A stretch of 64,000 bases of DNA from Desulfoscipio geothermicus (GCA_016841645.1 JAENYS010000003.1:124001-188000); one strand, 5' to 3'; positions 46,945-56,302 are shown, counted from the first letter of the stretch. Made by a program: numbers and translations. The notes: generated from the sequence alone by a model not told the origin.

Positions 46945-47781
46945 ATGGAATACCTCAGGGGGCTAAAAGAGAACCTAAATTTGAATTTAGACCTATTCAA
47001 TATTTTTAGCATTATCGATATTTTAATTGTGGCCTTTGTTTTGTACCGGCTGATTATGCTTATCCGGGGCACCCGGGCAGTACAGTTAATCAAAGGTTTG
47101 GCGGTGCTGCTGATAGCCACTGCGGTGAGCAGTCTGCTTAATTTAAATACCGTGCATTGGCTGCTCAGGCAGGCTATGACGGCCTTAGTGGTGGCGCTAC
47201 CCATCGTGTTTCAACCGGAACTGCGCCGAGCCCTGGAAAAACTGGGCGGCGGTGATTTCTTTGTTCGCCCACTGACCCAGATGGCCGAGGACGACCGGAG
47301 CGCCTTAATTAATGAGGTGGTTCGGGCTGCCCAAAATATGTCCGATGCCCGGATTGGAGCGCTAATTGTGTTGGAACGTGTTACAGGCCTACAAGAATTT
47401 ATAGACACCGGCGTCAAGGTTGACGGTATTGTATCAGCTGAACTGCTGATGAATATTTTTATTAACAAGTCACCGCTGCATGACGGAGCTGCTATTATTA
47501 GGGGAGACAGGCTAATTGCCGCGGCCTGCGTGTTGCCGTTATCTGAAAGCAGGAATTTAAACAGGGAGCTGGGCACCAGACACCGGGCCGCCGTGGGTTT
47601 GACGGAGCAATCGGATGCTCTGGCGGTGGTGGTATCCGAAGAGACGGGCAATGTGTCTTTGGCCTTGGAAGGAGTCCTTTACCGGCGTTTAAATGAAGCG
47701 GAATTACATGAACTGCTGGTTAAGTTTTTAAAGCCTAACACCACACGCAGTGCTCTATCCTTATTCTGGCAGAGGAGGTGA
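46945..47781 (+). CDS. cdaA: Diadenylate cyclase CdaA
   Basis: 278 aa. Makes c-di-AMP from two ATP. Three N-terminal membrane helices (about 20-90), then a DAC (DisA_N) domain with SPLHDGAAIIRGDRLIAAACVLPLS and RHRAAVGLTEQSDALAVVVSEETG, both active-site motifs intact. ATG 46945 after a GGGGGCAAGAG stretch. Immediately followed by its regulator cdaR and then glmM, the classic Firmicutes trio controlling cell-wall and potassium homeostasis. Also called ybbP/dacA. Confidence 0.95.
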   Translation: MEYLRGLKENLNLNLDLFNIFSIIDILIVAFVLYRLIMLIRGTRAVQLIKGLAVLLIATAVSSLLNLNTVHWLLRQAMTALVVALPIVFQPELRRALEKLGGGDFFVRPLTQMAEDDRSALINEVVRAAQNMSDARIGALIVLERVTGLQEFIDTGVKVDGIVSAELLMNIFINKSPLHDGAAIIRGDRLIAAACVLPLSESRNLNRELGTRHRAAVGLTEQSDALAVVVSEETGNVSLALEGVLYRRLNEAELHELLVKFLKPNTTRSALSLFWQRR

Positions 47782-47788
47782 TATCCTC

Positions 47789-48754
47789 ATGACGTTCCGC
47801 TGGCGTGATAATTCCATTAAAATATTGGCTTTTTTTATGGCTGTGCTGCTTTGGGTATATGTGACCAACGAGCAAAATCCGATAATCAGCCGTACCTACC
47901 AGATCCCCCTGGTGGTGCAGGGACAATCGGAAGGTTATGTGGCCAATGGGTTGCCGGAAAAAGTGAACATTAGGGTAAAAAGCCCCAGAAATATTGGTGC
48001 TGCCTTGGGAGTGGGCGATTTTAACGCGAAGGTCAATCTTTTAGGTATTACGGAGGGTAATCAGCAACTGCCCGTACTGGTTACTGCGCCACCGGGCGTT
48101 GAGGTGCTGCAAGTTATACCTCAGGTGGTAGAAGTTCTAGTGGATAGAATAACACAAAAAAATGTGCCGGTTACGCTTAACATAAAGGGGGAAGTTGCGC
48201 AAAGCTATCTGAGGGGAGAGCCAGTATTAAAACCGTCGGTAGTAACCCTGTACGGGCCAAGTAAACTGTTGGCAGAAATAAATAAATTAGGTGTGTCGGT
48301 GGATGTATCCGAAGCTCAAGACACCTTGGTAAGGAATGTGGCTGTGCAAACCGGTGTTAAAGGCATTACAGCAAGCCCCGGCCGGGTTTTGGTGACCGTG
48401 CCGGTAACATCACTGCCTTCAGGAGACTTACCGGTGAATATCAATCTTACCGGTAAACCGGCAGAAGGATATCAGGTAGGCCAGATATTGGTGGAGCCTG
48501 CTTATGTACAGGTGACCGCGCCACAGCAAGTAATTGACAATCTTGCCGCTGTATACTCATTAAAAGTAGATATCTCCGGCGTTACTGAAGATGTGGAACG
48601 AGAAGTTGTGCTTGTATTGCCTGACGGAGCCACATCGGTACAGCCTGATCGTGTGCATATTACAGTGAGCATTGAGCCGTTGGAAGAAGAACCACTTCCG
48701 GTTCCGGCAGAAGAAGCTGGGGAAGAGAATAGCGAAAATACAAATGAACAGTAA
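47789..48754 (+). CDS. cdaR: CdaR/YbbR domain protein, regulator of CdaA
   Basis: 321 aa. N-terminal membrane anchor (about 7-25, IKILAFFMAVLLWVYVT) followed by repeated YbbR beta domains (about 35-110, 115-195, 200-285) and an acidic Glu/Pro-rich tail. The repeats show the recurring pattern 'V-x-V-x-I-x-L-x-G' as in LPVNINLTGKPAEGYQVGQI. ATG 47789 follows GGAGGTGATATCCTC, seven bases behind cdaA. It acts outside the membrane and modulates CdaA activity. Confidence 0.93.
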   Translation: MTFRWRDNSIKILAFFMAVLLWVYVTNEQNPIISRTYQIPLVVQGQSEGYVANGLPEKVNIRVKSPRNIGAALGVGDFNAKVNLLGITEGNQQLPVLVTAPPGVEVLQVIPQVVEVLVDRITQKNVPVTLNIKGEVAQSYLRGEPVLKPSVVTLYGPSKLLAEINKLGVSVDVSEAQDTLVRNVAVQTGVKGITASPGRVLVTVPVTSLPSGDLPVNINLTGKPAEGYQVGQILVEPAYVQVTAPQQVIDNLAAVYSLKVDISGVTEDVEREVVLVLPDGATSVQPDRVHITVSIEPLEEEPLPVPAEEAGEENSENTNEQ

Positions 48755-49003
48755 AAAATGCCCTCTTGTTTGTTATAAGATACTATTGAACGGCAGCGGC
48801 TGTTAGGCATATTATAAAGCAAGAAAAGTAAATATTTTGTATTCATTTTTCCCTAAATTGACACATTGGCAACGTAAAAGTTATAATTATTTATTATTGC
48901 TTGTTAAATGATAAATATCTGGTAACTTGAGTACATCGATATTATACAAACAAGCTAAGGTCTTTAAATTAATGTTTTACCGCTTCAGGAGGTAGTTGTA
49001 TTA

Positions 49004-50338
49004 ATGACACGGTTATTTGGTACAGATGGGGTGCGCGGCATTGCCAATAAGGATCTCACCCCTGAGCTTGCTTATAAGCTGGGCCGGGCCGGTGCATATG
49101 TGCTGGCGAAAGACCACGGGCCGGAGCGGCTGGTGGTAGGCCGGGACACCCGGGTATCCGGAGATATGCTGGAAGCCGCCTTGTCCGCCGGTATCTGCTC
49201 CACCGGGGTGGATGTGTTATCAGTGGGGGTTATCCCTACACCTGCCATAGCATTTTTGACCAAGGAACTTAACGTTGCCGGGGGCGTGGTGATATCAGCC
49301 TCGCACAACCCTGTGGAGGATAATGGCATTAAATTCTTCGGTCCCAGTGGCTATAAACTGACCGACGATAAAGAAGATCAAATTGAGAAACTACTGCTGG
49401 GTAGCGATGTCGAATTACCCTCGCCGGTAGGGGCCGGCGTGGGGCGGATGCAAAGGGTGGCGGATGCCGATGACCGTTATATTGCGTTCCTTAAAGGAAC
49501 CATTCCCGGCGATTTTAACGGTCTTAAAATAGTAGTGGACTGTGCCAACGGCGCTGCATACCGGGTGGCCCCCCGGGTCTTGGAAGAATTGGGTGCCGAG
49601 GTAATATCTATTTTTAACACTCCTGACGGGGTGAATATCAACGCCGGGTGCGGCTCTACCCAGCCGGAAAATCTTCGGGATGCGGTGGTGCAGTATGGTG
49701 CGGATTTGGGCTTGGCCCACGATGGGGACGCCGACCGTTTGATTGCCGTGGATCACCGGGGCAATCTGGTGGATGGCGACCAGATTATGGTGATTTGCTC
49801 CCGACACTTAAAAGCACAAAACCGCCTGCCTAATAACACCGTTGTAGTTACGGTAATGAGCAATCTTGGTTTGCACCTGGCCATGCGGGAAGCAGACATT
49901 GAGGTACTGCAGACCAATGTGGGGGATCGTTACGTGCTGGAGGAACTGCTGCATAGCGGGGCAGTTTTCGGCGGTGAACAATCAGGGCATATATTATTTT
50001 TGGAACACAGCACCACGGGTGACGGGCTGCTTACAGCGCTTCAATTGCTGGCGGTGGTGAAATCCACCGGGCGCAGCCTGGCCGAGCTGGCCGGGCAAAT
50101 GGAACGCTTACCCCAAATATTGAAAAATGTTCAAGTGGCGGATAAACATCAGGTAATGACCAGCCCGGTGTTGGAGCGGAACATTGCGGAAATGGAAAAG
50201 CGCCTGGCCGGTCAGGGCCGGATACTGGTGCGCCCCTCGGGCACCGAGTCGCTGGTGCGGGTAATGGCGGAAGGCCGGGATATGGAGCAACTGCGCGACG
50301 TTGTGGATGAATTGGTTAATGTAGTAAAAGGGCTTTAA
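49004..50338 (+). CDS. glmM: Phosphoglucosamine mutase
   Basis: 444 aa. Converts glucosamine-6-P to glucosamine-1-P for peptidoglycan. Begins [20 protein letters not shown]; catalytic phosphoserine in [16 protein letters not shown] at about 97-112; metal loop HDGDADR near 239; sugar-binding GGEQSGHI near 325; phosphate-binding [14 protein letters not shown] near the end. ATG 49004 after CAGGAGGTAGTTGTATTA. 249 bases behind cdaR. Confidence 0.97.
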   Translation: MTRLFGTDGVRGIANKDLTPELAYKLGRAGAYVLAKDHGPERLVVGRDTRVSGDMLEAALSAGICSTGVDVLSVGVIPTPAIAFLTKELNVAGGVVISASHNPVEDNGIKFFGPSGYKLTDDKEDQIEKLLLGSDVELPSPVGAGVGRMQRVADADDRYIAFLKGTIPGDFNGLKIVVDCANGAAYRVAPRVLEELGAEVISIFNTPDGVNINAGCGSTQPENLRDAVVQYGADLGLAHDGDADRLIAVDHRGNLVDGDQIMVICSRHLKAQNRLPNNTVVVTVMSNLGLHLAMREADIEVLQTNVGDRYVLEELLHSGAVFGGEQSGHILFLEHSTTGDGLLTALQLLAVVKSTGRSLAELAGQMERLPQILKNVQVADKHQVMTSPVLERNIAEMEKRLAGQGRILVRPSGTESLVRVMAEGRDMEQLRDVVDELVNVVKGL

Positions 50339-50423
50339 CATTGATTTGTCATGTGGGTGGTGATTTATTAAACTACTATAGCTAGGGTGCGTGTAAATGT
50401 TTCATTGAATAAAATAGTAGCAA

Positions 50424-50584
50424 GCGCCAGAACCCGGTTCGTCCGGGTTGACGAGGAGGGAGTTATCGAAATTTCGGCGGGTGCTCCCCGGTTTGGTCAC
50501 GACCGTCAAAGGTACTACAAAACTTGCAGGCAACTGCGGGGACAAAGGTGCCGGGTGACCGGGCAAAGGCATAAATACCGACAA
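50424..50584 (+). ncRNA. glmS ribozyme
   Basis: Consensus elements in order: A|GCGCCAGAAC with the cleavage site between 50423 and 50424, a CCCGG…CCGGG hairpin, GACGAGGAGGGAGTTATCGA (50450-50469), TTTCGGCGGGTGCTCCCCGG (50473-50492), and the downstream pairing domain CTTGCAGGCAACTGCGGGGA. Glucosamine-6-P acts as cofactor for self-cleavage, which destabilises the glmS message. Lies 107 bases ahead of glmS. The 3' boundary is approximate. Confidence 0.93.
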
Positions 50585-50626
50585 AGCCGTCAGGAAAGTA
50601 TGTTCTTTTGACGGCTGTTTTTTTTT
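50585..50626 (+). terminator. Intrinsic terminator between the glmS ribozyme and glmS
   Basis: Stem AGCCGTCA (50585-50592) / TGACGGCT (50609-50616) followed by nine T. It stands 65 bases ahead of the glmS start codon. Unless the 5' arm is sequestered, most transcripts through the ribozyme would end here, so it may add transcriptional control to the ribozyme. Confidence 0.75.
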
Positions 50627-50690
50627 AATTATTCTCATGTCCTGATAAACAGTTAATTTAAGAATAAACGGGTAAAACGGAGGTAAATAC

Positions 50691-52520
50691 ATGTGCGGCA
50701 TTGTAGGATATATTGGCAGCCGTCAGGCGGCATCTATATTGCTGGATGGATTACAGAAGCTGGAGTACCGCGGTTATGATTCAGCAGGTATAGCTGTAAT
50801 TCAGGATAACGCCATAGAATTGCAAAAGAAAAAAGGCAAAATTATTGAACTGCAGACGCAAATAAGTGATTGCTTGCCCACGTCCAACGTCGGCATCGGG
50901 CACACCCGCTGGGCTACCCACGGACGGCCCAGCGATGCCAACTCACACCCTCACCTGGACTGCTCCGGGCGGTTTGCAGTGGTACACAATGGTATCATAG
51001 AAAACTATCTTACCCTGCGGGAGTGGCTAATTTCCCAGGGGCATGTATTTCGTTCGGAAACGGATACCGAGGTGCTGCCGCACTTGTTTGAAGAATTTTA
51101 TATGGGTGATCTGGTGGAAACTATGCAGCGGGTGCTAAAGAAATTGGATGGCTCATACGCTATGGTCGTGTTATCTCTGGACGAACCTAATCAACTGGTG
51201 GCCGCCCGCCACGACAGCCCGCTGGTGGTGGGTCTGGGTGACGGGGAAAACTTTTTGGCCTCCGATATACCGGCTCTGCTGGCCCACACCCGGCAGACGT
51301 ATATACTTGAGGACGGGGAAATAGCCGTGCTTACCCGGGATCGGGTGCAGGTACTGGACCGGACCGGGCAACCGGTTGATAAGCAAGTATTCACTGTCAA
51401 ATGGGAGGCAAAACAAGCTGAAAAGGACGGCTACGCCCACTTTATGCTCAAGGAAATTCACGAACAGCCACGGGCGCTCAAAGATACCCTGAGCGGGCGT
51501 ATTGCTACTGATGGCAATGGTGTTACGCTAAAGGAAATAAACATTCCGGAAGAACAGCTTTTGGAAATCAATAAAATTTTTATTACAGCCTGTGGTACGG
51601 CCTATCATGCCGGTATGGTGGGTAAACACATCATTGAATCTCTGGCCCGTATTCCAGTTGAAGTAGATATTGCTTCGGAATTTCGCTACCGTAACCCGCT
51701 GCTGGACCGGCATTCCTTGGTGATTGTGGTCAGCCAAAGTGGCGAAACCGCCGACACGCTGGCGGCGCTGCGGGAAGCCAAGCACAAAGGAGCCCGGGTG
51801 CTTGCGGTTACCAATGTGGTAGATAGCTCCGTAGCCCGGGAGTCCGATGATGTGCTATACACCTGGGCCGGCCCGGAAATTGCCGTGGCTTCCACTAAGG
51901 CTTACACTACCCAGCTGGTATCAATGTATCTCATTGGGCTGTACCTGGCCCAGCGACGGGGTACATTAACACCGGGAGTAATGAACCAAATTGTTACCGG
52001 TCTACGCAAGTTACCCGACAAAGTAAGCGCTATATTAGAAAACGGTAAAGACATTGAATCATTTGTCCGGCAATACAGCAAATGTTCAAACGTTTTCTTT
52101 ATTGGCAGGGGCCTTGATCACGCCGTGGCTTTGGAAGGATCATTAAAACTTAAGGAAATATCGTACATCCATGCCGAGGCCTATGCCGCCGGCGAGCTTA
52201 AACACGGCACCCTGGCGCTTATTGTCGAGGATGTACTCGTTATTGCTCTGAACACTCAAGAGACACTATTCGAAAAAATGCTTAGCAATATAAAAGAGGT
52301 CAAGGCCAGAGATGCCTCAGTGCTGGCTGTGGCCATGCGTGGTCTTGAAGAAGTGGCCAAGGAAGCTGACCATGTCATGTATATTCCCCGTACCCACCAA
52401 GTACTTGCTCCGGTGCTGGCAGTAATCCCGCTGCAGTTGTTGGCCTACCATATGGCCGTGGCCCGGGACTGCGATGTTGACCAGCCCAGAAATTTGGCGA
52501 AAAGTGTAACGGTGGAGTAG
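50691..52520 (+). CDS. glmS: Glutamine--fructose-6-phosphate aminotransferase
   Basis: 609 aa. Makes glucosamine-6-P from fructose-6-P and glutamine, feeding glmM. Starts M-C-G-I-V-G-Y-I-G, the Cys becoming the N-terminal nucleophile of the glutaminase domain (1-240). Two SIS isomerase domains follow, with ITACGTAYHAGMVGKHIIE, VSQSGETADTLAALREAK and the C-terminal CDVDQPRNLAKSVTVE. ATG 50691 after ACGGAGGTAAATAC. Regulated post-transcriptionally by the upstream ribozyme. Confidence 0.97.
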   Translation: MCGIVGYIGSRQAASILLDGLQKLEYRGYDSAGIAVIQDNAIELQKKKGKIIELQTQISDCLPTSNVGIGHTRWATHGRPSDANSHPHLDCSGRFAVVHNGIIENYLTLREWLISQGHVFRSETDTEVLPHLFEEFYMGDLVETMQRVLKKLDGSYAMVVLSLDEPNQLVAARHDSPLVVGLGDGENFLASDIPALLAHTRQTYILEDGEIAVLTRDRVQVLDRTGQPVDKQVFTVKWEAKQAEKDGYAHFMLKEIHEQPRALKDTLSGRIATDGNGVTLKEINIPEEQLLEINKIFITACGTAYHAGMVGKHIIESLARIPVEVDIASEFRYRNPLLDRHSLVIVVSQSGETADTLAALREAKHKGARVLAVTNVVDSSVARESDDVLYTWAGPEIAVASTKAYTTQLVSMYLIGLYLAQRRGTLTPGVMNQIVTGLRKLPDKVSAILENGKDIESFVRQYSKCSNVFFIGRGLDHAVALEGSLKLKEISYIHAEAYAAGELKHGTLALIVEDVLVIALNTQETLFEKMLSNIKEVKARDASVLAVAMRGLEEVAKEADHVMYIPRTHQVLAPVLAVIPLQLLAYHMAVARDCDVDQPRNLAKSVTVE

Positions 52521-52654
52521 GGGATTAACATATGAAAATATAGTTAGTTGTTGGTTTTCAAAAAGTTTAAGAATTTCTATAAAGCGTTATTTGCTGGTTC
52601 TGGTAAAATAAAGAGATTGTTTGTAAATATATGCTAAGCTAAAATGTCTAAACC

Positions 52655-52700
52655 AGACCCAAAGGTTACTCACTTGTTATATAGAGTAACTTTTGGGTCT
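52655..52700 (+). terminator. Long hairpin downstream of glmS
   Basis: AGACCCAAAGGTTACTC (52655-52671) pairs with GAGTAACTTTTGGGTCT (52684-52700) with a single mismatch. The following bases (CATTTAAATGTTTTT) are only moderately U-rich. Likely end of the glmS transcript, 135 bases after its stop. Confidence 0.65.
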
Positions 52701-52845
52701 CATTTAAATGTTTTTAGATACACCATAAATAAATTGCGGTGCTAGTATAGTGTAAATTATGTAGGGTACCGCACATTTTAACGAAAATATACGCTAAGAC
52801 AAATATTACCAGATAATCAGCTGGTTTCTTTACTCTAAGACAGAT

Positions 52846-53074
52846 TATACCAAAAATATGCAGTACCATTTAGGTAAACTACCCATTACATAAGCTTCGA
52901 GAGCAACTCCTGGGGGTGCTCGCTCCTTTATACATTTATAAACATCTCCGCGAGACCCGATAGCTTCAATATAGATGACTTTCTCCTGTGGTCAATCCGG
53001 AAGAGAACCCGAAATGTTCCTATCCTTAAACGGTAAAGACCAGCGTGCCCTTTCATTGGTTTGATGTCTGAAAA
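52846..53074 (-). pseudogene. RelE/ParE-type toxin gene, truncated and frameshifted
   Basis: Leftward reading gives F-S-D-I-K-P-MKGHAGLYRLRIGTFRVLFR-I-D-H, then after a frame change KVIYIEAIGSRGDVYKCIKE. This is the core of RelE/ParE mRNA-interferase or gyrase toxins ('L-K-G-x-x-G-L-Y-R-L-R-x-G-D-Y-R-V-x-x … V-x-Y-I-E-A-I-G-x-R-x-x-V-Y'). The N-terminus is missing at about 53080, where a recombinase remnant in the opposite direction begins. No antitoxin is adjacent. Confidence 0.7.
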
Positions 53075-53081
53075 AAATCCG

Positions 53082-53183
53082 CCGCACCGGCTTGCTCAAA
53101 TCATGGGACACGACAGCTTGAACACTACCATGGTTTACGTCAGGGCCACCCGTGCCGATCTGCAGTCAGAAGTTGAAAGGTAA
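53082..53183 (+). pseudogene. C-terminal remnant of a tyrosine recombinase/integrase
   Basis: About 33 codons read P-H-R-LAQIMGHDSLNTTMVYVRAT and on to S-E-V-E-R-stop. The 'L-x-x-x-M-G-H-x-S-x-x-T-T-x-x-Y' pattern with His and Tyr is the terminal catalytic box of phage-type integrases. Everything upstream is gone. It marks a former mobile element in this interval. Confidence 0.7.
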
Positions 53184-53332
53184 ACCCTAAAGAATACCAT
53201 TTTTATGGACAGCGTGAGGCAACCAGATATGAGCACCTGGATGAAATATGCAAGGTATGTGGCTATAAGCCCTTTACACCCTGGGAATACCGTAGACTTT
53301 TTAAATACAATACAATTTCAAATTTAGTTTGA
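53183..53332 (+). pseudogene. Short unrecognised coding remnant with CxxC
   Basis: An open frame without a start begins right at the recombinase stop (one frame over): N-P-K-E-Y-H-F-Y-G-Q-R, then ATRYEHLDEICKVCGYKPFT and W-E-Y-R-R-L-F-K-Y to a TGA. The C-x-x-C and aromatic content look protein-like. Possibly a frameshifted extension of the recombinase or another lost gene. Confidence 0.3.
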
Positions 53333-53439
53333 AAAGTCAAAACTATCACTTCCTCCCTGAAGGATTGTTTTCTTTAAGCCGGTGAAAAGCAGTGGCGGGC
53401 AGGCCCGGCTTTATCCAAAGGCCTGCCTTTGGTCCACTG

Positions 53440-53694
53440 TCAATAAATTTTAATCTTACCATTGGAACTGTCATAGATCACCGTGTAGCCGAAACTGCCA
53501 AATACAGTGCGAATGTAAACGTAGCTTTTACCGTTTATCACATCCAGCGAGTTAAATCATTTGCCGCCGATATTCACCTGTTTGGTGGTATTGTTTCAGC
53601 CGCCGATGGAACGGTCCAGGTAGTCGGCGATAGTCCGGGACCACATGGCGGCCTGGCCATTTATAATGTCACTGCTTGTCAAGACACGAAATTT
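53440..53694 (-). pseudogene. Copper-amine-oxidase-N-like domain remnant with two in-frame TGA
   Basis: Leftward frame reads AAMWSRTIADYLDRSIGG-stop-NNTTKQVNIGGK-stop-FNSLDVINGKSYVYIRTVFG, then GYTVIYDSSNGKIKIY and a final stop. The 'I-N-G-x-x-Y-V-x-I-R … V-x-x-D' pattern matches the surface beta domain called copper amine oxidase N-like, common in Clostridia envelope proteins. Both internal stops are TGA in otherwise clean sequence. A palindromic CCAAAGGC…GCCTTTGG lies just beyond its end. Confidence 0.5.
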
Positions 53695-53874
53695 GATTTG
53701 CTAAGATAATTTCTTTCTGGGGTACAGCCAACAAAACGCGAATTTCGTACGCTAAGCCAAAATTTTGAGTTCAAAGCCGGATCTTCCTACACTAAAAAGA
53801 TCCGGCTTTGAACTTTTTTCTGAGTGGCCGTGACGAGTCTAGAGATGTAGTTTGTTTCACATGTGTTACGTCCT

Positions 53875-54117
53875 TTATTTCATTGGATACCCTACACCTC
53901 GAGCTAATTGATAAAGTATAAGCTGATTTAAACTTACATTCTCAGCTTTGGCCTTTTCAGATAAGGCCTTGTGTAGAGACTTTGGCATTCTTAGCCTTAA
54001 TTGACCAGAAAAATCATCGGTTGTCGGTTCCGGTATATTCCTACCTAGTTCTAAACAAGTTTCAATCCAACTTTTTTTTGCATCATTGATATTAGTAACG
54101 GCTTTTTCCGTTCCCGG
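53875..54117 (-). pseudogene. HicB-like antitoxin, N-terminally truncated
   Basis: The leftward frame is closed by TAA at 54118-54120 and reads P-G-T-E-K-AVTNINDAKKSWIETCLE, IPEPTTDDFSGQLRLRMP and K-S-L-H-K-A-L-S-E-K-A-K-A-E-NVSLNQLILYQLARG. This is the second half of a HicB antitoxin: end of the degenerate RNase-H-like domain, then an Arc-type ribbon-helix-helix (K-S-L-H-x-x-L). The first half, start codon and any HicA toxin are missing. Confidence 0.7.
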
Positions 54118-54246
54118 TTAATGCAAGTTTTTTCAATATTGTTTATGGGAATAAATTTATTTAGCATTTTAGTTAAGACTAGAATGACTAAAGTCAACAG
54201 TTCTTTGAATGGGCAGGAAAGCTTTCTTCAAGGAGGTATTCCAATA

Positions 54247-55050
54247 ATGCGTTGTGATTATCATCTGCATTCTTCTATCTCAGCCGATAGTTCAACCAGT
54301 CCTTTTCAGCAGATCAAACAAGCCGAAGTGTTGGGCCTGAATGAGATCTGTTTTACTGAACATTTGGAAATACATTTTTACAGAGGCGACGCCTGGCATG
54401 TTGACCTGAAAGAATATAAAGAGCGCTTCGCTCAGTTAACCTCATCCAGTGTCAAAATAAAGTTTGGGCTTGAAGCAGGCATTGCGCTGGCAGCGGAGTA
54501 TTTTCCCGAACTTGAAGATGAACTGCGGTCTGTGCAATGTGATTTTGTTCTGGCCAGTGCCCATTCGATCAATAACATTGATCCGTTTGATCCTGCCTTC
54601 TATGAAGGTAAAACCATGCCCCAGGTGTTTCGCGATTATATCAGTTCCATTTTGAGCAGCCTCAAGCAGTTAAATCCGGACCTTTTCAGTAGTGTGGGAC
54701 ATATTGATTTCCCGTCCAAGGGAGCCCATTCGGAAAAGGATTGCCGAATGTTTTACCACTATGCCCCGGATGAAATTGATGCCTTGTTCCGATATATTAT
54801 CCCACTGGGCAAGTGCATTGAAGTAAACACTGCCACTTACCGCAAGCTGGGCGAACTGGCGGTGCCGGGGGAGGACTGGCTGCGTCGTTATGTGCAATTA
54901 GGTGGTGAATTTGTCACCTTTGGCTCTGATGCACATTCACCTGAATATATTACCTATCGTTTTGATGATGCGGTAGAAATGGCACGGCGCGCAGGGGTAA
55001 AATACTACGCCACCTTTGACCGAATGGTGCCTGTTTTTCATAAGCTATAA
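54247..55050 (+). CDS. PHP-domain phosphoesterase (HisK-like)
   Basis: 267 aa. Metal-dependent PHP fold: D-Y-H-L-H-S-S at residues 4-10, FTEHLEIHF near 37, GLEAGIAL near 76, ASAHS near 107, GHIDFPSKG near 156 and GSDAHSPE near 228 give the full set of metal ligands. ATG 54247 follows CAAGGAGGTATTCCAATA; a longer frame to 54121 has no such site. Family members hydrolyse histidinol phosphate or other sugar-like phosphates. No his genes are near; it heads the SorC-RLP block, so a phosphatase step in that pathway is plausible. Confidence 0.85.
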   Translation: MRCDYHLHSSISADSSTSPFQQIKQAEVLGLNEICFTEHLEIHFYRGDAWHVDLKEYKERFAQLTSSSVKIKFGLEAGIALAAEYFPELEDELRSVQCDFVLASAHSINNIDPFDPAFYEGKTMPQVFRDYISSILSSLKQLNPDLFSSVGHIDFPSKGAHSEKDCRMFYHYAPDEIDALFRYIIPLGKCIEVNTATYRKLGELAVPGEDWLRRYVQLGGEFVTFGSDAHSPEYITYRFDDAVEMARRAGVKYYATFDRMVPVFHKL

Positions 55051-55131
55051 AAATTTAAAGATTCATCTGATGGCTTGTAGATTAATAGCTTTGAGCAGTT
55101 TTATAATTGTATTACAAGGAGTGATTAATCT

Positions 55132-56085
55132 ATGAAGGGAGAAGTATACAAACAATCAACCTGGATCGCATTAAAGGCGGCCAGTTATTATTTCGAGCAA
55201 AACAAGACCTTGAAAGAGGTAGCCTTGTTGCTGAATGTTTCAGAATCCACCGTTTCAAGGTTGATTCAGCGAGCCCAAAAAGAGCGGATCGTTGAGTTTG
55301 TGATTCGCGAGCCGTATAAATTGTGCCTGGATCTGGAATTCCGGATGTTGGAAAAGTTCGGCTTAAAGGAAGTAATCATCACCCCTGCTTCCGGTGATTC
55401 GGAAAAAGACAAAAAGCGGGTAGCGCTGGAGGGGGCGCGTTATTTACAAAGGAAAATCACTTCCCAGGATAAACTGGGCATTGCCTGGGGCGGTACCATG
55501 TATTACCTGGTTCATTATCTGAATCCCTGCCAGCGGACGGATACTAGCTTTGTTACCTTGCATGGCAGCCTTTCCTGCTGCGATTATGAACTCGATGTGC
55601 ACAATCTGGTTTCTCGCATGAGCATGGCGTTTGGAGGAAATTATTATTCGTTGTCCTCAGTGGGGCTTTTCGACAGCAGGGAAGACCTGCAGACCATCAA
55701 ACAGGACGCCAATGTCCGGCGCATTTTTTCGTTGTTCGAGCAATTGACCATATCAGTCAGTGGTATGGGATCTTTTTACCCGGAGCTGGACTCTCCGCTT
55801 TCGCGTCTCGAATACCTTAAGCCTGAGGAACTGGCAGGTTTGCAGGACAAAGGGGTTTACGGGGATATTATTTTACGCTTTTTTGACAGCCACGGTGAGG
55901 AATGCGACAGTGATATCAGGGAACGTACCCTGGCGATTGATATCGAAACCTATAAGGAGATCCCCTGTAAAATCGTTGTTGTATCAGGGGTTAAGAAGGC
56001 TAAAAGCCTTGCCGCAGCTTTAAAAGGAGGTCTGGTCAATGTCCTGATCGTCGACAGCAAACTGGCTGAGGCGGTTTTATTATAA
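55132..56085 (+). CDS. SorC/DeoR-type sugar-binding transcriptional regulator
   Basis: 317 aa, standard. N-terminal helix-turn-helix at about 24-52 (LKEVALLLNVSESTVSRLIQ), then a sugar-phosphate-isomerase-like effector domain: KRVALEGARYLQRKI, GIAWGGTMYYLVHYL, VTLHGSL, SGMGSF and GVYGDIILRFFD. This domain binds phosphorylated sugars, which release or activate DNA binding. ATG 55132 after ACAAGGAGTGATTAATCT. It lies between the PHP gene and the RuBisCO-like operon and probably controls that operon through the palindrome at 56303. Confidence 0.9.
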   Translation: MKGEVYKQSTWIALKAASYYFEQNKTLKEVALLLNVSESTVSRLIQRAQKERIVEFVIREPYKLCLDLEFRMLEKFGLKEVIITPASGDSEKDKKRVALEGARYLQRKITSQDKLGIAWGGTMYYLVHYLNPCQRTDTSFVTLHGSLSCCDYELDVHNLVSRMSMAFGGNYYSLSSVGLFDSREDLQTIKQDANVRRIFSLFEQLTISVSGMGSFYPELDSPLSRLEYLKPEELAGLQDKGVYGDIILRFFDSHGEECDSDIRERTLAIDIETYKEIPCKIVVVSGVKKAKSLAAALKGGLVNVLIVDSKLAEAVLL

Positions 56086-56149
56086 TTTTTATGTGACATA
56101 GATATAATAACAGCTGTGGACCTTGCCAAAGGTTCATAGCTAATTTAAA

Positions 56150-56214
56150 CGGGAAGCCGCTTCAGTCGATGTACCTTAGGTACTTCCGGCTTAAGGTTTT
56201 CCCGCTTGTTTTTT
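56150..56214 (+). terminator. Terminator behind the SorC regulator gene
   Basis: A multi-part stem: CGGGAA (56150-56155) / TTCCCG (56199-56204), inner GCCG/CGGC and GTACC/GGTAC, followed by CTTGTTTTTTG. It separates the regulator transcript from the RuBisCO-like operon. Confidence 0.75.
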
Positions 56215-56302
56215 GCTAACTTGTTTAGGCGGGGGGTTTCATACCTCAGACGGTGACGGTTGTCATTAGCTTGTTATGAAATTGGGTGAATAAAAAGTTG
56301 TA

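Noticed and set aside
53392-53709. 105-codon plus-strand frame (MAGRPGFIQRPAF…)
   Set aside because: The opposite strand shows a recognisable copper-amine-oxidase-N-like domain remnant; the plus-strand frame has no ribosome site or family.
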